Assembly: GCA_013112545.1 (NCBI GenBank)
Contig: JABFGJ010000007.1
Coordinates: 1 to 64,000, forward strand
Direction of reading: 5' to 3'
DNA: 64,000 nt
DNA from: Bacteroidota bacterium
Lineage (GTDB): Bacteria; Bacteroidota; Bacteroidia; Flavobacteriales_E; Vicingaceae
Part shown: positions 37,159-46,257 of the stretch, in pieces
Layout: each line of letters begins with the position of its first letter
Numbering within the stretch: the stretch's first letter is position 1
Translations under genes and position numbers: made by a program
Notes under the pieces: generated by a model
Seen by the model: only the letters and a program-made list of their open reading frames with translations
The model's database searches: none
What the model was told of the DNA's origin: nothing

Positions 37159-38937
37159 TTAATTGATTAAAATCTCTTCTTTAGAATATCTATAATTCTT
37201 GTGTTTTACCTTTCTAATTATGGCTATCATGATAGTAAGCATACTAACTCTACCAATAAACATGATTGCTATAAGTACAAATTTACTTGCAACGCTCAAA
37301 CTACTGGTTATTCCCAGACTAAGTCCAACAGTGCTATAAGCTGAAAAACATTCAAAAGCGATGCTCAACAAATCTTTATCGCTATCAAACGAAGCGATCA
37401 GAAAGACTCCAGTACCTATAACAATTAAAGATAAGGAAATGATGGCATAAGATCGACGAACAGAAATGTCGGCAACTTCTCTTCTAAATATTTCTATGCG
37501 TTCTTTACCTCTAGCAATACTCCAAAAATTTAAAGTAGCAATGGCAAATGTATTTGTTTTAATACCACCTCCAGTAGATGCCGGAGAAGCACCTATCCAC
37601 ATGAGTAAGAAAAGGAGCATTATAGTAGAAAATTTTAGGTTTGCAAAATCAACTGTGTGAAAGCCTGCTGTTCTAGGTGTAGAAGCGGTAAATAAAGCTG
37701 TAACCATTTTTCCAAAGGAATTATGCACAGCAAGGCTATTTCCAAATTCGTTAAGATATATAATTATTGTAGAGCCAAAAAGCAACACTAAGGTTGTGAT
37801 TATTACAATACGAGAGTTTAAATTGATAACCCAAGGGATTACATGACCGGGTTTTTCTCGATTTGTGATTTTGGGAATAATTCGTTCAGAAAATAAATAT
37901 TTTAAGTATTTCAACAAATTAAAAACGATAGGGAAACCAAGCCCACCAATAACAAATAGGAAAATAATTATGAGCTGAAATGGATAATTGAAACGATAAG
38001 AAACATCGAATAAACCTTCAGATAAGGTAGAAAACCCTGCATTGCAAAAGGCTGAAATGGAGTGGAAGATAGAAAAGAAGAGTTGATCGAAAAAACTAGC
38101 ATGTTGTGTGTTTTCAATGTTCCAAAAGATTAAAATAGCACCAAAAATTTCAATACTTAAGGTGGTAATAATGATTTTTTTTAGCGTTCCAAACACTTCT
38201 CCCAACTTGTTAGAAGTGGTTATGTCTGATAAGATTAATTGGTTTTTGTAGGAAGTATCGCCTCTAAAAAAATAGCTAAAATAACTAGCAAAGGTCATGA
38301 TGCCCAATCCGCCAATTTGAATTAATACAATGATGATAAACTGACCAAAAAAAGTGAAGTAACTAGCCGTGTCAACCACAATCAATCCTGTTACACAGAC
38401 TGCACTAGTAGAAGTGAAGAAAGCATCTATGAAACTAATTTTTTCATAAGTTGCATTGGGCAACATCAACATTAAGCTTCCGATAAGTATAATGCCAAAG
38501 AAGCTAAGGATAAATAATTGAGCAGGGTTTAAATAGGTTTTGCTCCAATCTAATTTCAAACTGGACAATTCTCGAAAGAAAGCTAAAACTACAGCGGCAT
38601 AAAGCCATCCCGAGCTTGAAAATAAGTGAATTAACTTATAAATAACTGTGGTTTCGAACCTGCCGAGCAATACTAAAGTGAAAAATAATATGCTGAGAAA
38701 ATCAAAGATGATGACTTTAAATCTTGGTCTCACCTCTTTGAGTATAGCTCGAGCTATGGTGAATACAATTCCTGTTGAAAGGGTGGAGATGTAAACCCAG
38801 TCAAGCAATAACTCGATTTCATTTGTTTGTACAAATCCGAAGTCATATATAATAGCAATAATGGCTAAAATATTCAGCCTTATTGGCCCCTTCCTGAGCA
38901 GATATTTGATTATTTTATTCGAAGATATCGATTCCAA
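37159..38937 (-). CDS. TrkH/KtrB-like potassium uptake membrane subunit
   Basis: 592 aa. About ten or more hydrophobic helices; the four pore-loop repeats include TSTSAVCVTGLIVVDT, ISAFCNAGFSTL, TASTPRTAGFHTVDF and SAYSTVGLSLG, each with the selectivity-filter Gly. It has about 120-140 residues of extra N-terminal helices before the core compared with short KtrB. The frame starts with TTG at 38937: an in-frame stop lies 5 codons upstream and the next Met is around residue 150. It moves K+ with Na+ or H+; regulated by the RCK protein encoded downstream. Confidence 0.92.
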   Translation of the reverse strand: MESISSNKIIKYLLRKGPIRLNILAIIAIIYDFGFVQTNEIELLLDWVYISTLSTGIVFTIARAILKEVRPRFKVIIFDFLSILFFTLVLLGRFETTVIYKLIHLFSSSGWLYAAVVLAFFRELSSLKLDWSKTYLNPAQLFILSFFGIILIGSLMLMLPNATYEKISFIDAFFTSTSAVCVTGLIVVDTASYFTFFGQFIIIVLIQIGGLGIMTFASYFSYFFRGDTSYKNQLILSDITTSNKLGEVFGTLKKIIITTLSIEIFGAILIFWNIENTQHASFFDQLFFSIFHSISAFCNAGFSTLSEGLFDVSYRFNYPFQLIIIFLFVIGGLGFPIVFNLLKYLKYLFSERIIPKITNREKPGHVIPWVINLNSRIVIITTLVLLFGSTIIIYLNEFGNSLAVHNSFGKMVTALFTASTPRTAGFHTVDFANLKFSTIMLLFLLMWIGASPASTGGGIKTNTFAIATLNFWSIARGKERIEIFRREVADISVRRSYAIISLSLIVIGTGVFLIASFDSDKDLLSIAFECFSAYSTVGLSLGITSSLSVASKFVLIAIMFIGRVSMLTIMIAIIRKVKHKNYRYSKEEILIN

Positions 38938-39002
38938 TGCAAAGAATTATGAGGCAAATGTGAGCAATAAACTTTAGATGTGCCCAAATTTTTCTACACA
39001 AA

Positions 39003-39028
39003 AAAGCCCGACTATAAATCGGGCTTCA
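39003..39028 (-). terminator. Terminator of the yceI-like gene
   Basis: On the minus strand the stem AAGCCCGA / TCGGGCTT with a 7-base loop is followed by T residues. Confidence 0.85.
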
Positions 39029-39052
39029 ACGAACTAAGGATTTCAGTTAGAT

Positions 39053-39643
39053 TTACTTAGCTCCAACTTTAAACTTTACTGTAAATTCATCATATATCAT
39101 ACGGTCTCCAAGTCCTTCAAAAAACTGACCAGATCCATACTTAATGTCATATTTTGTACGATCTACAGTAGCTTCGCCAATGGCTACAAGTTTTCCATCT
39201 TCTTTTAATAGAGTTGTTGGAATCTCTATCGGGTGGGTTTTTCCTTTAATTGTTAAATCGCCCATAATTAAATGCTTGTTACCTTCAATTTGCTTTGAGT
39301 CGTTAATTTTTAAACTAGCACTTGGGAAATCTTTAACTCCAAAAAAATCATCTGACATTAAATGACCTAATAATTTTGCATTGGTACTTTTGTCTTTGAT
39401 ATCGGTAACAACAATTCCGTTCATATCAATGTGAATTATTCCACCAGTTATCATTCCATCCGTTTCTTCAATTTCTCCTTTTTCAATAGTAATAGTCCCA
39501 TCATGAGAGCCTGTTACTTTTTTTGCAAGCCACTCAACTGAGCTTACTTTCTGATCTACTTTGTAAACTTTCTTTTCGCCATTTGTGGCCATTGTTAAAA
39601 AGCTTATCGACATGGCGAGTATTGTTCCTGTAATTTTTTTCAT
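39053..39643 (-). CDS. YceI-family periplasmic protein
   Basis: 196 aa. Signal peptide at 1-19 ending MAT. YceI lipocalin-like barrel for polyisoprenoid binding: KVDQKVSSVEWLAKKVTGSHDGTI at the start, LMSDDFFGVKDFPSASLKI in the middle and GEATVDRTKYDIKYGSG near the end. Periplasmic; the physiological ligand is not known. Single gene with its own terminator; a TATATTTG element lies about 20 bp upstream (39663-39670). Confidence 0.93.
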   Translation of the reverse strand: MKKITGTILAMSISFLTMATNGEKKVYKVDQKVSSVEWLAKKVTGSHDGTITIEKGEIEETDGMITGGIIHIDMNGIVVTDIKDKSTNAKLLGHLMSDDFFGVKDFPSASLKINDSKQIEGNKHLIMGDLTIKGKTHPIEIPTTLLKEDGKLVAIGEATVDRTKYDIKYGSGQFFEGLGDRMIYDEFTVKFKVGAK

Positions 39644-39772
39644 AGTTTTAATTTAATAGTTACAAATATATGTATAGACATCTATTTATTTTAATATGTT
39701 TAAAATTTAACAGTATTTAACGAATTGTATCGAATCAAGTTTAAATTAGTAAACTGAATTGCTAAAATATAA

Positions 39773-40855
39773 ATGACTCACTTAGAATCTATTCGTAAAA
39801 TTATTCACGTAGATATGGATGCTTTTTTTGCATCTGTAGAACAATTAGATCGTCCTGAACTGAGGGGAAAACCAGTTGCAGTTGGTGGTTCTAGAGAGCG
39901 AGGAGTAGTGGCTGCTGCAAGTTATTTGGCTCGAAAATTTGGAGTTCATTCGGCATTGGCATCTAGCATAGCTGCAAGGCGTTGCCCTGATTTAATTTTT
40001 GTGTATCCTCGTTTTGATCGTTACAAGGAAGTCTCTAATCAAATCATGGATATTTTTAAGCGTTATACAGATTTAGTTGAACCGCTTTCTTTAGATGAGG
40101 CTTATTTAGATGTGACCTACAATAAAAAAGAATTGAAATCGGCAATCAAAGTAGCCATGATGATACGGCATGACATCAAATCTGAAATTGGCTTAACGGC
40201 TTCTGCAGGGGTTTCATTTAATAAGTTTTTAGCCAAAACAGCTTCCGATATTGATAAACCTGACGGTTTAAGCGTGATTTTACCAGATGATGCACTGACA
40301 TTTTTAAATGAGCTGAAGGTTGAAAAGTTTCATGGTATTGGAAAAGTTACAACCAAAAAAATGCACGAAATGGGATTGTTTAAGGGTTCAGATTTATTGA
40401 GTTTTGGAAAAGAAGCACTAATTCGGAATTTTGGAAAAGCTGGAAAGCATTATTTCAATATGGTATCGGCAAACGACCAACGAGTAGTGAGTGCAACTAG
40501 AATTCGCAAGTCAATAGGAGCAGAGAATACCTTTTCTGAAAATCTAACTGAATTGAGTCAATGGGAAAACGCCTTGGAAAACATATTGATAAGCTTAATA
40601 AAGCGCATAAGAAAAACCGGTAGAAAAGGAAAAACCATTACTTTAAAAATAAAGTATTTTGATTTTGAACAAAAAACGAGATCTAAATCATTAGCTCATT
40701 ATACAGATAAGGAAGACCTCATTTGGCAAACAACACTTGAACTGCTAAAGACACCTGAATACCCAGCAAAGGGCATAAGATTATTGGGCATTACGTTATC
40801 TAATCTTGATGTAGTGGAAATTAAGAAAACGGGTCAATTGACATTAGAATTTTAA
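39773..40855 (+). CDS. dinB: DNA polymerase IV (Y family)
   Basis: 360 aa. Translesion polymerase. Catalytic acidic residues in VDMDAFFASVEQ (about 15-26) and SLDEAYLDVT (about 103-112), little finger domain in the last 110 residues. No C-terminal beta-clamp tail is obvious beyond GQLTLEF, which itself resembles the clamp-binding consensus QLxLF. No LexA-type operator was recognised upstream. Confidence 0.95.
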   Translation: MTHLESIRKIIHVDMDAFFASVEQLDRPELRGKPVAVGGSRERGVVAAASYLARKFGVHSALASSIAARRCPDLIFVYPRFDRYKEVSNQIMDIFKRYTDLVEPLSLDEAYLDVTYNKKELKSAIKVAMMIRHDIKSEIGLTASAGVSFNKFLAKTASDIDKPDGLSVILPDDALTFLNELKVEKFHGIGKVTTKKMHEMGLFKGSDLLSFGKEALIRNFGKAGKHYFNMVSANDQRVVSATRIRKSIGAENTFSENLTELSQWENALENILISLIKRIRKTGRKGKTITLKIKYFDFEQKTRSKSLAHYTDKEDLIWQTTLELLKTPEYPAKGIRLLGITLSNLDVVEIKKTGQLTLEF

Positions 40856-40876
40856 ACTGCCTAAAAAAGAAAGCAA

Positions 40877-40912
40877 AAAAAATCCCTCAACAATAGTTGA
40901 AGGATTTTTTTA
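40877..40912. terminator. Bidirectional terminator between dinB and rplS
   Basis: Stem AATCC-TCAAC / GTTGA-GGATT (one mismatch) with A-run on the left and T-run on the right, placed between two convergent genes. Confidence 0.85.
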
Positions 40913-40928
40913 ATCTAATTTGTAACAC

Positions 40929-41285
40929 TTATTTTTTTACAAAAATTCTTTCTTTAATACGAGCAGATTTACCTGTTCTATCTCTCAAGTAGAAAATTCT
41001 AGCTCTTCTTACAGAACCACTCTTGATCACTTTTATGTGGTCAATTGCAGGTGATGTAACTGGAAAAACTCTTTCAACACCCATACCGCCAGAAACTTTT
41101 CTTACAGTAAATGTTTCATTAACACCTGTGTTTCTTCTTTGAATTACAGTTCCTTGAAAAATCTGAATTCTTTCTTTATTACCTTCCTTAATTTTATAAG
41201 CTACTGCTACAGTATCTCCTGCACCAAAATCAGGTAATTCTTTTGCTTCTATGAAGTCTTGCTCTACGAATTTTATTGCGTCCAT
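40929..41285 (-). CDS. rplS: Ribosomal protein bL19
   Basis: 118 aa, large-subunit protein at the 30S-50S interface. [23 protein letters not shown] and [19 protein letters not shown]...[14 protein letters not shown] are the family core. The gene lies downstream of trmD on the same strand, as in the conserved trmD-rplS order of many bacteria, but has its own promoter at 41321-41350. Confidence 0.98.
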   Translation of the reverse strand: MDAIKFVEQDFIEAKELPDFGAGDTVAVAYKIKEGNKERIQIFQGTVIQRRNTGVNETFTVRKVSGGMGVERVFPVTSPAIDHIKVIKSGSVRRARIFYLRDRTGKSARIKERIFVKK

Positions 41286-41320
41286 TTTCTTAAAAATATA
41301 TCCTTTCCAAAAAGGGAAGG

Positions 41321-41350
41321 CAAAAGTAGTGTTTATTCTATAAAAAACAA
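41321..41350 (-). promoter_or_regulatory. rplS promoter (TTG-N19-TACTTTTG)
   Basis: On the minus strand TTG at 41350-41348 and TACTTTTG at 41328-41321, 19 bp apart. The leader of about 30 nt contains a partial CCTTCC/GGAAGG-type inverted repeat. Confidence 0.6.
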
Positions 41351-41354
41351 GTGC

Positions 41355-42041
41355 TTAATTTGAATATTTTTTATACAAATCTGGTCGCTTGTTTTTTGTG
41401 CGTTCTATGCTTTGTTCATGACGCCAAATGTCTATGGCTTTTAAATTTCCAGAGCGCAATAAATCAGGCACTTCCCAACCATTATATTCAGCTGGTCGAG
41501 TGTAAACTGGTGGTGCCAACAAATGATCTTGAAAAGAGTCTGACAATGCAGAAGTTTCATCATTAAGCACTCCGGGTATTAATCGAATGACTGCATCGGC
41601 AATTACTGCAGCAGCAAGTTCACCACCTGAAAGCACATAGTCACCTATAGAAATTTCTTTTGTTATAAGGTGCTCTCTGACCCGCTCGTCCACTCCTTTA
41701 TAATGGCCAGCCAATAAAATTAAGTTTTGCTTTAAAGATAAATTATTTGCCATCGCTTGCGAAAACTGATCGCCATCAGGGCTCATGTAAATCACTTCGT
41801 CATAATTTCGCTCAGCTTTTAAAGCTTTAATGCAGCGATCAATAGGTTCTATGCTTAAAACCATACCAGCACCACCGCCAAAAGCATAGTCGTCAACCGA
41901 TTTTTGTTTTTGTATGCTGTAATCTCTCAAATTATGAACAATAACCTCGGCCAAACCTTTTTCTTGTGCACGTTGAAGTATAGAAGCTGAAAATGGACCT
42001 TCGAGTAATTCGGGTACAACAGAAATGATGTCGATTCTCAT
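41355..42041 (-). CDS. trmD: tRNA (guanine-N1)-methyltransferase
   Basis: 228 aa from ATG 42041; the longer frame reaches across the divergent mltG promoter and adds no homology. SPOUT trefoil-knot enzyme that methylates G37 of tRNA with AdoMet. [13 protein letters not shown] start, [14 protein letters not shown], the knot loop [13 protein letters not shown] and [14 protein letters not shown] (AdoMet site) are all present. Confidence 0.96.
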   Translation of the reverse strand: MRIDIISVVPELLEGPFSASILQRAQEKGLAEVIVHNLRDYSIQKQKSVDDYAFGGGAGMVLSIEPIDRCIKALKAERNYDEVIYMSPDGDQFSQAMANNLSLKQNLILLAGHYKGVDERVREHLITKEISIGDYVLSGGELAAAVIADAVIRLIPGVLNDETSALSDSFQDHLLAPPVYTRPAEYNGWEVPDLLRSGNLKAIDIWRHEQSIERTKNKRPDLYKKYSN

Positions 42042-42085
42042 AAAAGTAATTTTGTCAAAAATACTTGCTTTTTTAGAAAGAGATA

Positions 42086-42114
42086 TTGGGGGATAATCGC
42101 TTTTGTTACTTTTG
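42086..42114 (+). promoter_or_regulatory. mltG promoter (TTG-N18-TACTTTTG)
   Basis: TTG at 42086-42088 and TACTTTTG at 42107-42114, 18 bp apart, 16 bp before ATG 42131. Confidence 0.6.
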
Positions 42115-42130
42115 TTTTTTCGAAACTCGC

Positions 42131-43180
42131 ATGGCAAAAAAAAAGAAAAAAGGCTTAAAGATTGGTTTGTTGCTATTTGCAGTAGCTTTTATACTGTGTT
42201 TGGCCATCGTTTTTCAATATTATGGCAAAATTTATAAATCTGCTGTCACGCTTAAAAGTAAAACTGGTTTTTTATATGTTCATTCCGATTGGAATCGAAG
42301 TGATTTAGTCAATCATCTTTTCTCTGAAGGGATTTTGAAAGATACAACTTCCTTTGTATGGGTGGCTAATCAAAAAGAGTATAAAACCGTTAAGCCTGGG
42401 AAATATGAATTAAAATCAGGCATGAGCAATAATTCATTGGTGAACCTATTGCGTTCTGGCAAGCAAATACCTGTTCAAGTCACTTTTAATACCATACGCA
42501 AATACCGAGATTTGGCAGGAAAAATAGGAGCTCAGATTGAAGCCGACTCTGCTTCTTTGTATCAGTTGATTACGGATGAGAATACGGCAAGTAAATATGG
42601 ATTTAATCGAAAAACATTTTTAACGCTCTTTATCCCAAACACCTATGAGCTTTATTGGAACACCAGTGCCGAAGAGTTTGTGCAAAGAATGGCAGCCGAA
42701 TACAAACGCTTCTGGAATGAAGATCGCATTGCAAAAGCAAGAAAGCTCAATTTGAGTCAATCTGAAGTTTCTATTTTAGCCTCAATTGTGCAAGCTGAGC
42801 AAAGTCAATACCCTGATGAAAGGCCAAAAGTTGCCGGATTATACATCAATCGTTTGCAAAAAGGGATGCGCTTAGAGTCTGACCCAACCTTGGTTTATGC
42901 CATTGGCGATTTTAGTATCCGCAGGGTTTTGAATGTACATAAGGAAACAAATTCGAGATACAATACCTATAAGTTTGCCGGATTACCACCTGGGCCAATT
43001 TGTTTGCCCGAAATATCCTCAATTGATGCAGTATTAAACTATGAAAGGCACAATTTTATTTTCATGTGTGCTAAAGCAGATTTTTCTGGATATCACCATT
43101 TCTCAAAAACACTGAGACAGCATAACCAATATGCTAGTGAATACCGAAGAGAGTTGAATAAGCGGCGAATTATGAATTGA
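42131..43180 (+). CDS. mltG: Endolytic murein transglycosylase MltG
   Basis: 349 aa from ATG 42131. Basic cytosolic tip (AKKKKKG), one transmembrane helix (about 10-30), a LysM-like segment (about 45-110), and the YceG catalytic domain with [27 protein letters not shown] near residue 215. The Glu of QAEQ aligns with the E of the usual VEKET block; the preceding Glu is Gln here, which I believe is common in Bacteroidota. [10 protein letters not shown] follows. It cuts nascent peptidoglycan strands at the inner membrane. Confidence 0.93.
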   Translation: MAKKKKKGLKIGLLLFAVAFILCLAIVFQYYGKIYKSAVTLKSKTGFLYVHSDWNRSDLVNHLFSEGILKDTTSFVWVANQKEYKTVKPGKYELKSGMSNNSLVNLLRSGKQIPVQVTFNTIRKYRDLAGKIGAQIEADSASLYQLITDENTASKYGFNRKTFLTLFIPNTYELYWNTSAEEFVQRMAAEYKRFWNEDRIAKARKLNLSQSEVSILASIVQAEQSQYPDERPKVAGLYINRLQKGMRLESDPTLVYAIGDFSIRRVLNVHKETNSRYNTYKFAGLPPGPICLPEISSIDAVLNYERHNFIFMCAKADFSGYHHFSKTLRQHNQYASEYRRELNKRRIMN

Positions 43181-43194
43181 AAACTTAATTCTAT

Positions 43195-43216
43195 TAGTAA
43201 ACAGATATGTTTACTA
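43195..43216. promoter_or_regulatory. Palindromic operator candidate upstream of the antitoxin gene
   Basis: Perfect 8-bp inverted repeat TAGTAAAC / GTTTACTA with a 6-bp spacer, ending 36 bp before the ATG of the HigA-like gene and next to two overlapping TAnnTTTG boxes (43220-43227 TAACTTTG, 43229-43236 TACCTTTG). Typical position for autoregulation by the helix-turn-helix antitoxin. Confidence 0.65.
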
Positions 43217-43252
43217 GTTTAACTTTGTTACCTTTGAATAAAATTCAAAAAC

Positions 43253-43759
43253 ATGCTTCCAAATTTAACTAAGATAAAAGGAGTACATCCAGGTGCTATT
43301 TTAAGAAGGGAAATAAAAAAACAAGGACTAAAATCATCTCAACTAGCTGAAAGGATAGATGAACATAAGCAAACGATAAGCGCTATTCTTAATAAAAGAA
43401 GAGCAATAAACCCTAAGCTTTCCATAAAATTAGCCAAGCAATTTAATGTAGATGAAGATTACTTTATGATGCTTCAAGCCAGTTTTGACGTAAAAAAAGC
43501 AGCTGAACTTGAAATTAAAAAAACTCCGAATATCAATAACTTTAGAAAAGCGATTTTTTGGGATACAACCATAGATAAAATCGATTGGAATAAGAATAAA
43601 AGAGCAGTTATTAAAAGAATTTTAGAACGAGGAAATGAAAATGAAATAAATGAAATAATTTCTTTTTATGGTAAAACAACGATTGCAAAAGAAGTAAAAA
43701 TGATTCGCAATAGCATTCTACCTTCACTTGAAAAAAACATACTAGACTATAACTTATAA
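43253..43759 (+). CDS. HigA-like antitoxin fused to an AbiEii-associated C-terminal domain
   Basis: 168 aa. Residues 8-75 are a HigA/XRE helix-turn-helix: GVHPGAILRREIKKQGLKSS, then SQLAERI...TISAILNKRRAI. After a linker, residues about 98-150 read FRKAIFWDTTIDKIDWNKNK and VIKRILERG. This matches the short LFWDxDxxKIDWxKN...VIERVLERG domain (DUF6922-like) often found as a separate small protein beside AbiEii toxins. So DNA-binding and toxin-partner modules seem joined in one chain. It is encoded 10 bp before the nucleotidyltransferase gene; probably the antitoxin and repressor of the pair. Confidence 0.78.
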   Translation: MLPNLTKIKGVHPGAILRREIKKQGLKSSQLAERIDEHKQTISAILNKRRAINPKLSIKLAKQFNVDEDYFMMLQASFDVKKAAELEIKKTPNINNFRKAIFWDTTIDKIDWNKNKRAVIKRILERGNENEINEIISFYGKTTIAKEVKMIRNSILPSLEKNILDYNL

Positions 43760-43769
43760 TAAAACAAAA

Positions 43770-44411
43770 ATGAGATTATACCTAGACACTGTTTCGGATT
43801 TACTTTTGGAAATCCTTAAAAAACTAATGACTATTGAAGCCTTTAATTCTTTTAGAATTGTTGGAGGTACTTCATTGAGTTTGCAGTTAGGTCATAGGGA
43901 ATCAGTTGATATCGATTTATTTACAGACTTGGAATATGGGAGTCTTGATTTTGAAGAACTAGAAAAGATTTTAATTGATACATTTCCTATTGTAGAATCT
44001 AATTATTTCGGTCCTGTAGGCTTTGGCAAACCATTTTTTATCGGCAATAGTAAAAATGATTTAATTAAACTAGACTTGTATTATACAGATCAATTCGTTT
44101 TTCCTTGTCTTGTAAAACAGAATATTCGTTTTTCAAGTATTGAAGAAGTTGCTGCAATGAAATTTGAAGTAATAACCCGAGGTGGGAGGAAGAAAGATTT
44201 TTGGGATGTTCATGAATTATTAGAAACTTATTCACTTGATGAGTTGATTAGTTTCTACTTAAAAAGGAATCCTTATGGAAGTTCTAAAGAAGAAGTTTTA
44301 AAGCAAATGGTTGATTTTTCTGTTGCAGAACACGATTTTACACCAAACTGTTTAAAAAACAAAGATTGGGAAATTATCAAGTTAGATATTGTAGAATTAG
44401 TTAAGGGTTGA
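43770..44411 (+). CDS. AbiEii/AbiGii-family nucleotidyltransferase toxin
   Basis: 213 aa. Nucleotidyltransferase (DUF1814-type) core: RIVGGTSLSLQLGHRESVDIDLF carries the GG-x-S helix-turn and the DxD metal pair, and LIKLDLYY supplies the third acidic residue. A later AAMKFEVITRGGRKKDFWDVHELL contains the K and KDFWD of the AbiEii family. AbiE toxins act by nucleotide transfer (tRNA for MenT relatives) and give phage abortive infection in Lactococcus. Partner is the HigA-like protein upstream, not an AbiEi. Confidence 0.85.
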   Translation: MRLYLDTVSDLLLEILKKLMTIEAFNSFRIVGGTSLSLQLGHRESVDIDLFTDLEYGSLDFEELEKILIDTFPIVESNYFGPVGFGKPFFIGNSKNDLIKLDLYYTDQFVFPCLVKQNIRFSSIEEVAAMKFEVITRGGRKKDFWDVHELLETYSLDELISFYLKRNPYGSSKEEVLKQMVDFSVAEHDFTPNCLKNKDWEIIKLDIVELVKG

Positions 44412-44495
44412 GCGTCTTATTAAATTTTAAATAGATTAATAATCCCAATCACATTTCTCTCCAAATGCAATTCAAATTCTTTTAGTTAAATTCTT

Positions 44496-44503
44496 TAATT
44501 TTG
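44496..44503 (+). promoter_or_regulatory. Phosphohexomutase promoter -7 element
   Basis: TAATTTTG, 23 bp before ATG 44527. Confidence 0.45.
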
Positions 44504-44526
44504 GCGACCTTAAAAAACAGATAGAT

Positions 44527-45936
44527 ATGTCGAAAATAAAGTTTGGAACAGATGGCTGGAGAGCCATAATCGCGAAAGATTACACGGTAGATAATGTAGC
44601 TAGAGTTTCTTCTGGAACAGCCATTTGGCTGAAAGCAAATTTTGAAAACCCTTCAGTTGTTATCGGTCACGATTGCCGATTTGCAGGTGAGTTGTTTGCA
44701 GAAACCGCCGCTAAAGTATTAGCTGATTCAGGTGTAAAAGTTTTTATAGCTAAAGGGCCAGTTTCAACTCCGATGGTATCTTTAGGGGCATTAAGACAAA
44801 AAGCTTCCTTGGGAGTTGTCATTACAGCTTCTCATAATCCACCGTCTTACAATGGTTTTAAACTAAAGGGTCACTTTGGTGGGCCACTTTTACCTCAAGA
44901 AGTTCAAGAAGTAGAAGATTTAATTCCCGATGAAAACACCTTTGATTTAGAGACAATCAATTTTGAAGAATTGGTAAGCAAAGGAAAAGTGGAATATGTT
45001 GATTTAGAAACCATGTATTTTGACCATGTAGAAGCCAACTTTGATATGGAAGCCATTCGCAATTCAAAAATGAATTTTGCATTTGATGCCATGTATGGAG
45101 CAGGTCAAGATGTAATGAGAAGATTAATGCCAGACATTGCATTTATGCATGCAGAGCATAACCCAGGTTTTGATGGACAAGCACCTGAGCCAATTCACCG
45201 AAACTTAATGGAGTTTTCAGAAATGATACAATTGTCGAATGGTGAAATCAATTGTGGTTTGGCAGTTGACGGCGATGCCGATCGTATCGGATTGTATAAC
45301 TCTAAAGGTGAATTTATAGATTCGCATCACATCATTTTGTTGTTGATTAAATACTTGGTAGAAGAAAAGAAAATGACAGGAAAAGTTGTTGCTGCCTTCT
45401 CTGTATCACCAAAGATTAAAAAATTATGTGATATTCTAGGTTTAGATATCAAAACAGTACAAATTGGGTTTAAGCATATAGCCGGTTATATGGTGAATGA
45501 AGATGTGTTGTTAGGCGGCGAAGAATCTGGAGGAATTGCAATCAAAGGTCACATTCCAGAAAGAGATGGAATTTGGATGGGCTTAACCATTTGGGAATAC
45601 ATGGTAAAATCTGGCAAATCATTAGAAGACTTAATTGACGAAGTGTATAAAATGGTAGGTTCATTTAAGTTTGAACGAATTGATTTGCACTTAAAAGAAG
45701 TAGATAAATTGAGAATCATGCAAAATTGTGCTGATGGGAAATACACTTCTTTTGGATCTTATAAAGTACAGAAAGTAGAAACCATAGATGGTTATAAATA
45801 CTATTTCGATAATGAAGAATGGGTGATGATACGCCCATCGGGAACAGAGCCAGTTTTAAGAACTTATGCTGAATCTGCAACTACAGCAGGAGCATTTAAA
45901 ATACTGAAAGAAGTGCATGAAGCATTTCAGAACTAA
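44527..45936 (+). CDS. Phosphoglucomutase/phosphomannomutase family protein
   Basis: 469 aa alpha-D-phosphohexomutase. All four family sites are visible: phospho-serine loop VITASHNPPSYNGFKLKG (about residue 99), metal loop DGDADRIG near 245, sugar loop GGEESGG near 325 and phosphate loop RPSGTEPVLRTYAE near 438. It is near the length of PGM/PMM (about 460) rather than GlmM. Cytosolic; substrate (Glc, Man or GlcN phosphate) not assignable. Followed by a terminator and then the restriction island. Confidence 0.93.
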   Translation: MSKIKFGTDGWRAIIAKDYTVDNVARVSSGTAIWLKANFENPSVVIGHDCRFAGELFAETAAKVLADSGVKVFIAKGPVSTPMVSLGALRQKASLGVVITASHNPPSYNGFKLKGHFGGPLLPQEVQEVEDLIPDENTFDLETINFEELVSKGKVEYVDLETMYFDHVEANFDMEAIRNSKMNFAFDAMYGAGQDVMRRLMPDIAFMHAEHNPGFDGQAPEPIHRNLMEFSEMIQLSNGEINCGLAVDGDADRIGLYNSKGEFIDSHHIILLLIKYLVEEKKMTGKVVAAFSVSPKIKKLCDILGLDIKTVQIGFKHIAGYMVNEDVLLGGEESGGIAIKGHIPERDGIWMGLTIWEYMVKSGKSLEDLIDEVYKMVGSFKFERIDLHLKEVDKLRIMQNCADGKYTSFGSYKVQKVETIDGYKYYFDNEEWVMIRPSGTEPVLRTYAESATTAGAFKILKEVHEAFQN

Positions 45937-45959
45937 GGATTACAAAAACAAAATAGTTG

Positions 45960-45992
45960 AAGCCTCACTTTTTTAAGTGGGGCTTTTATTTT
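45960..45992 (+). terminator. Terminator of the phosphohexomutase gene
   Basis: Stem AGCC-CACTT / AAGTG-GGCT with a T-rich loop, followed by TTTTATTTTT. Confidence 0.85.
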
Positions 45993-46033
45993 TGTTAAAC
46001 CCAAATTTATACTCATGTTGCAATAAATTAACA

Positions 46034-46043
46034 GTTAGGCATT
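46034..46043. repeat. Left boundary inverted repeat GTTAGGCATT
   Basis: Exact reverse complement of AATGCCTAAC at 54020-54029 on the other side of the restriction locus. The pair encloses all four island genes. Confidence 0.5.
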
Positions 46044-46257
46044 AAAAATCCGCTAGATACATTATATTTGGGAGCGAAATAAAACATTCTAACATAAGGT
46101 GAATAAACGTACCTTTCGCTTTATTCGGGTGTTGCATGCCATGCTGAAAAAGCCGACCGCACAAATAGCACATTTGGTTTTTGCCGACACACGGGCAAAC
46201 GCTGAAAAAACCAAAAGAGCTATTTTTTGCCAACGCTGACAAATAAGAAATTGAAGA
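46044..46257. other. Palindrome-rich left flank of the restriction island
   Basis: No gene. It contains a nested imperfect palindrome (46163-46225): AAATAGC pairs with GCTATTT (outer), TTTGGTTTTT (46173-46182) with AAAAACCAAA (46206-46215), and TTTGCC-like with GGCAAA inside. Base composition is unlike the chromosomal gaps around it. Similar TGCCAAC and CACGGGCA words recur in the right flank. Confidence 0.55.

Noticed and set aside
42042-42137. Longer TrmD N-terminus
   Set aside because: TrmD proteins start MxIDIxxxxPE as seen at ATG 42041; the extension covers the divergent mltG promoter.
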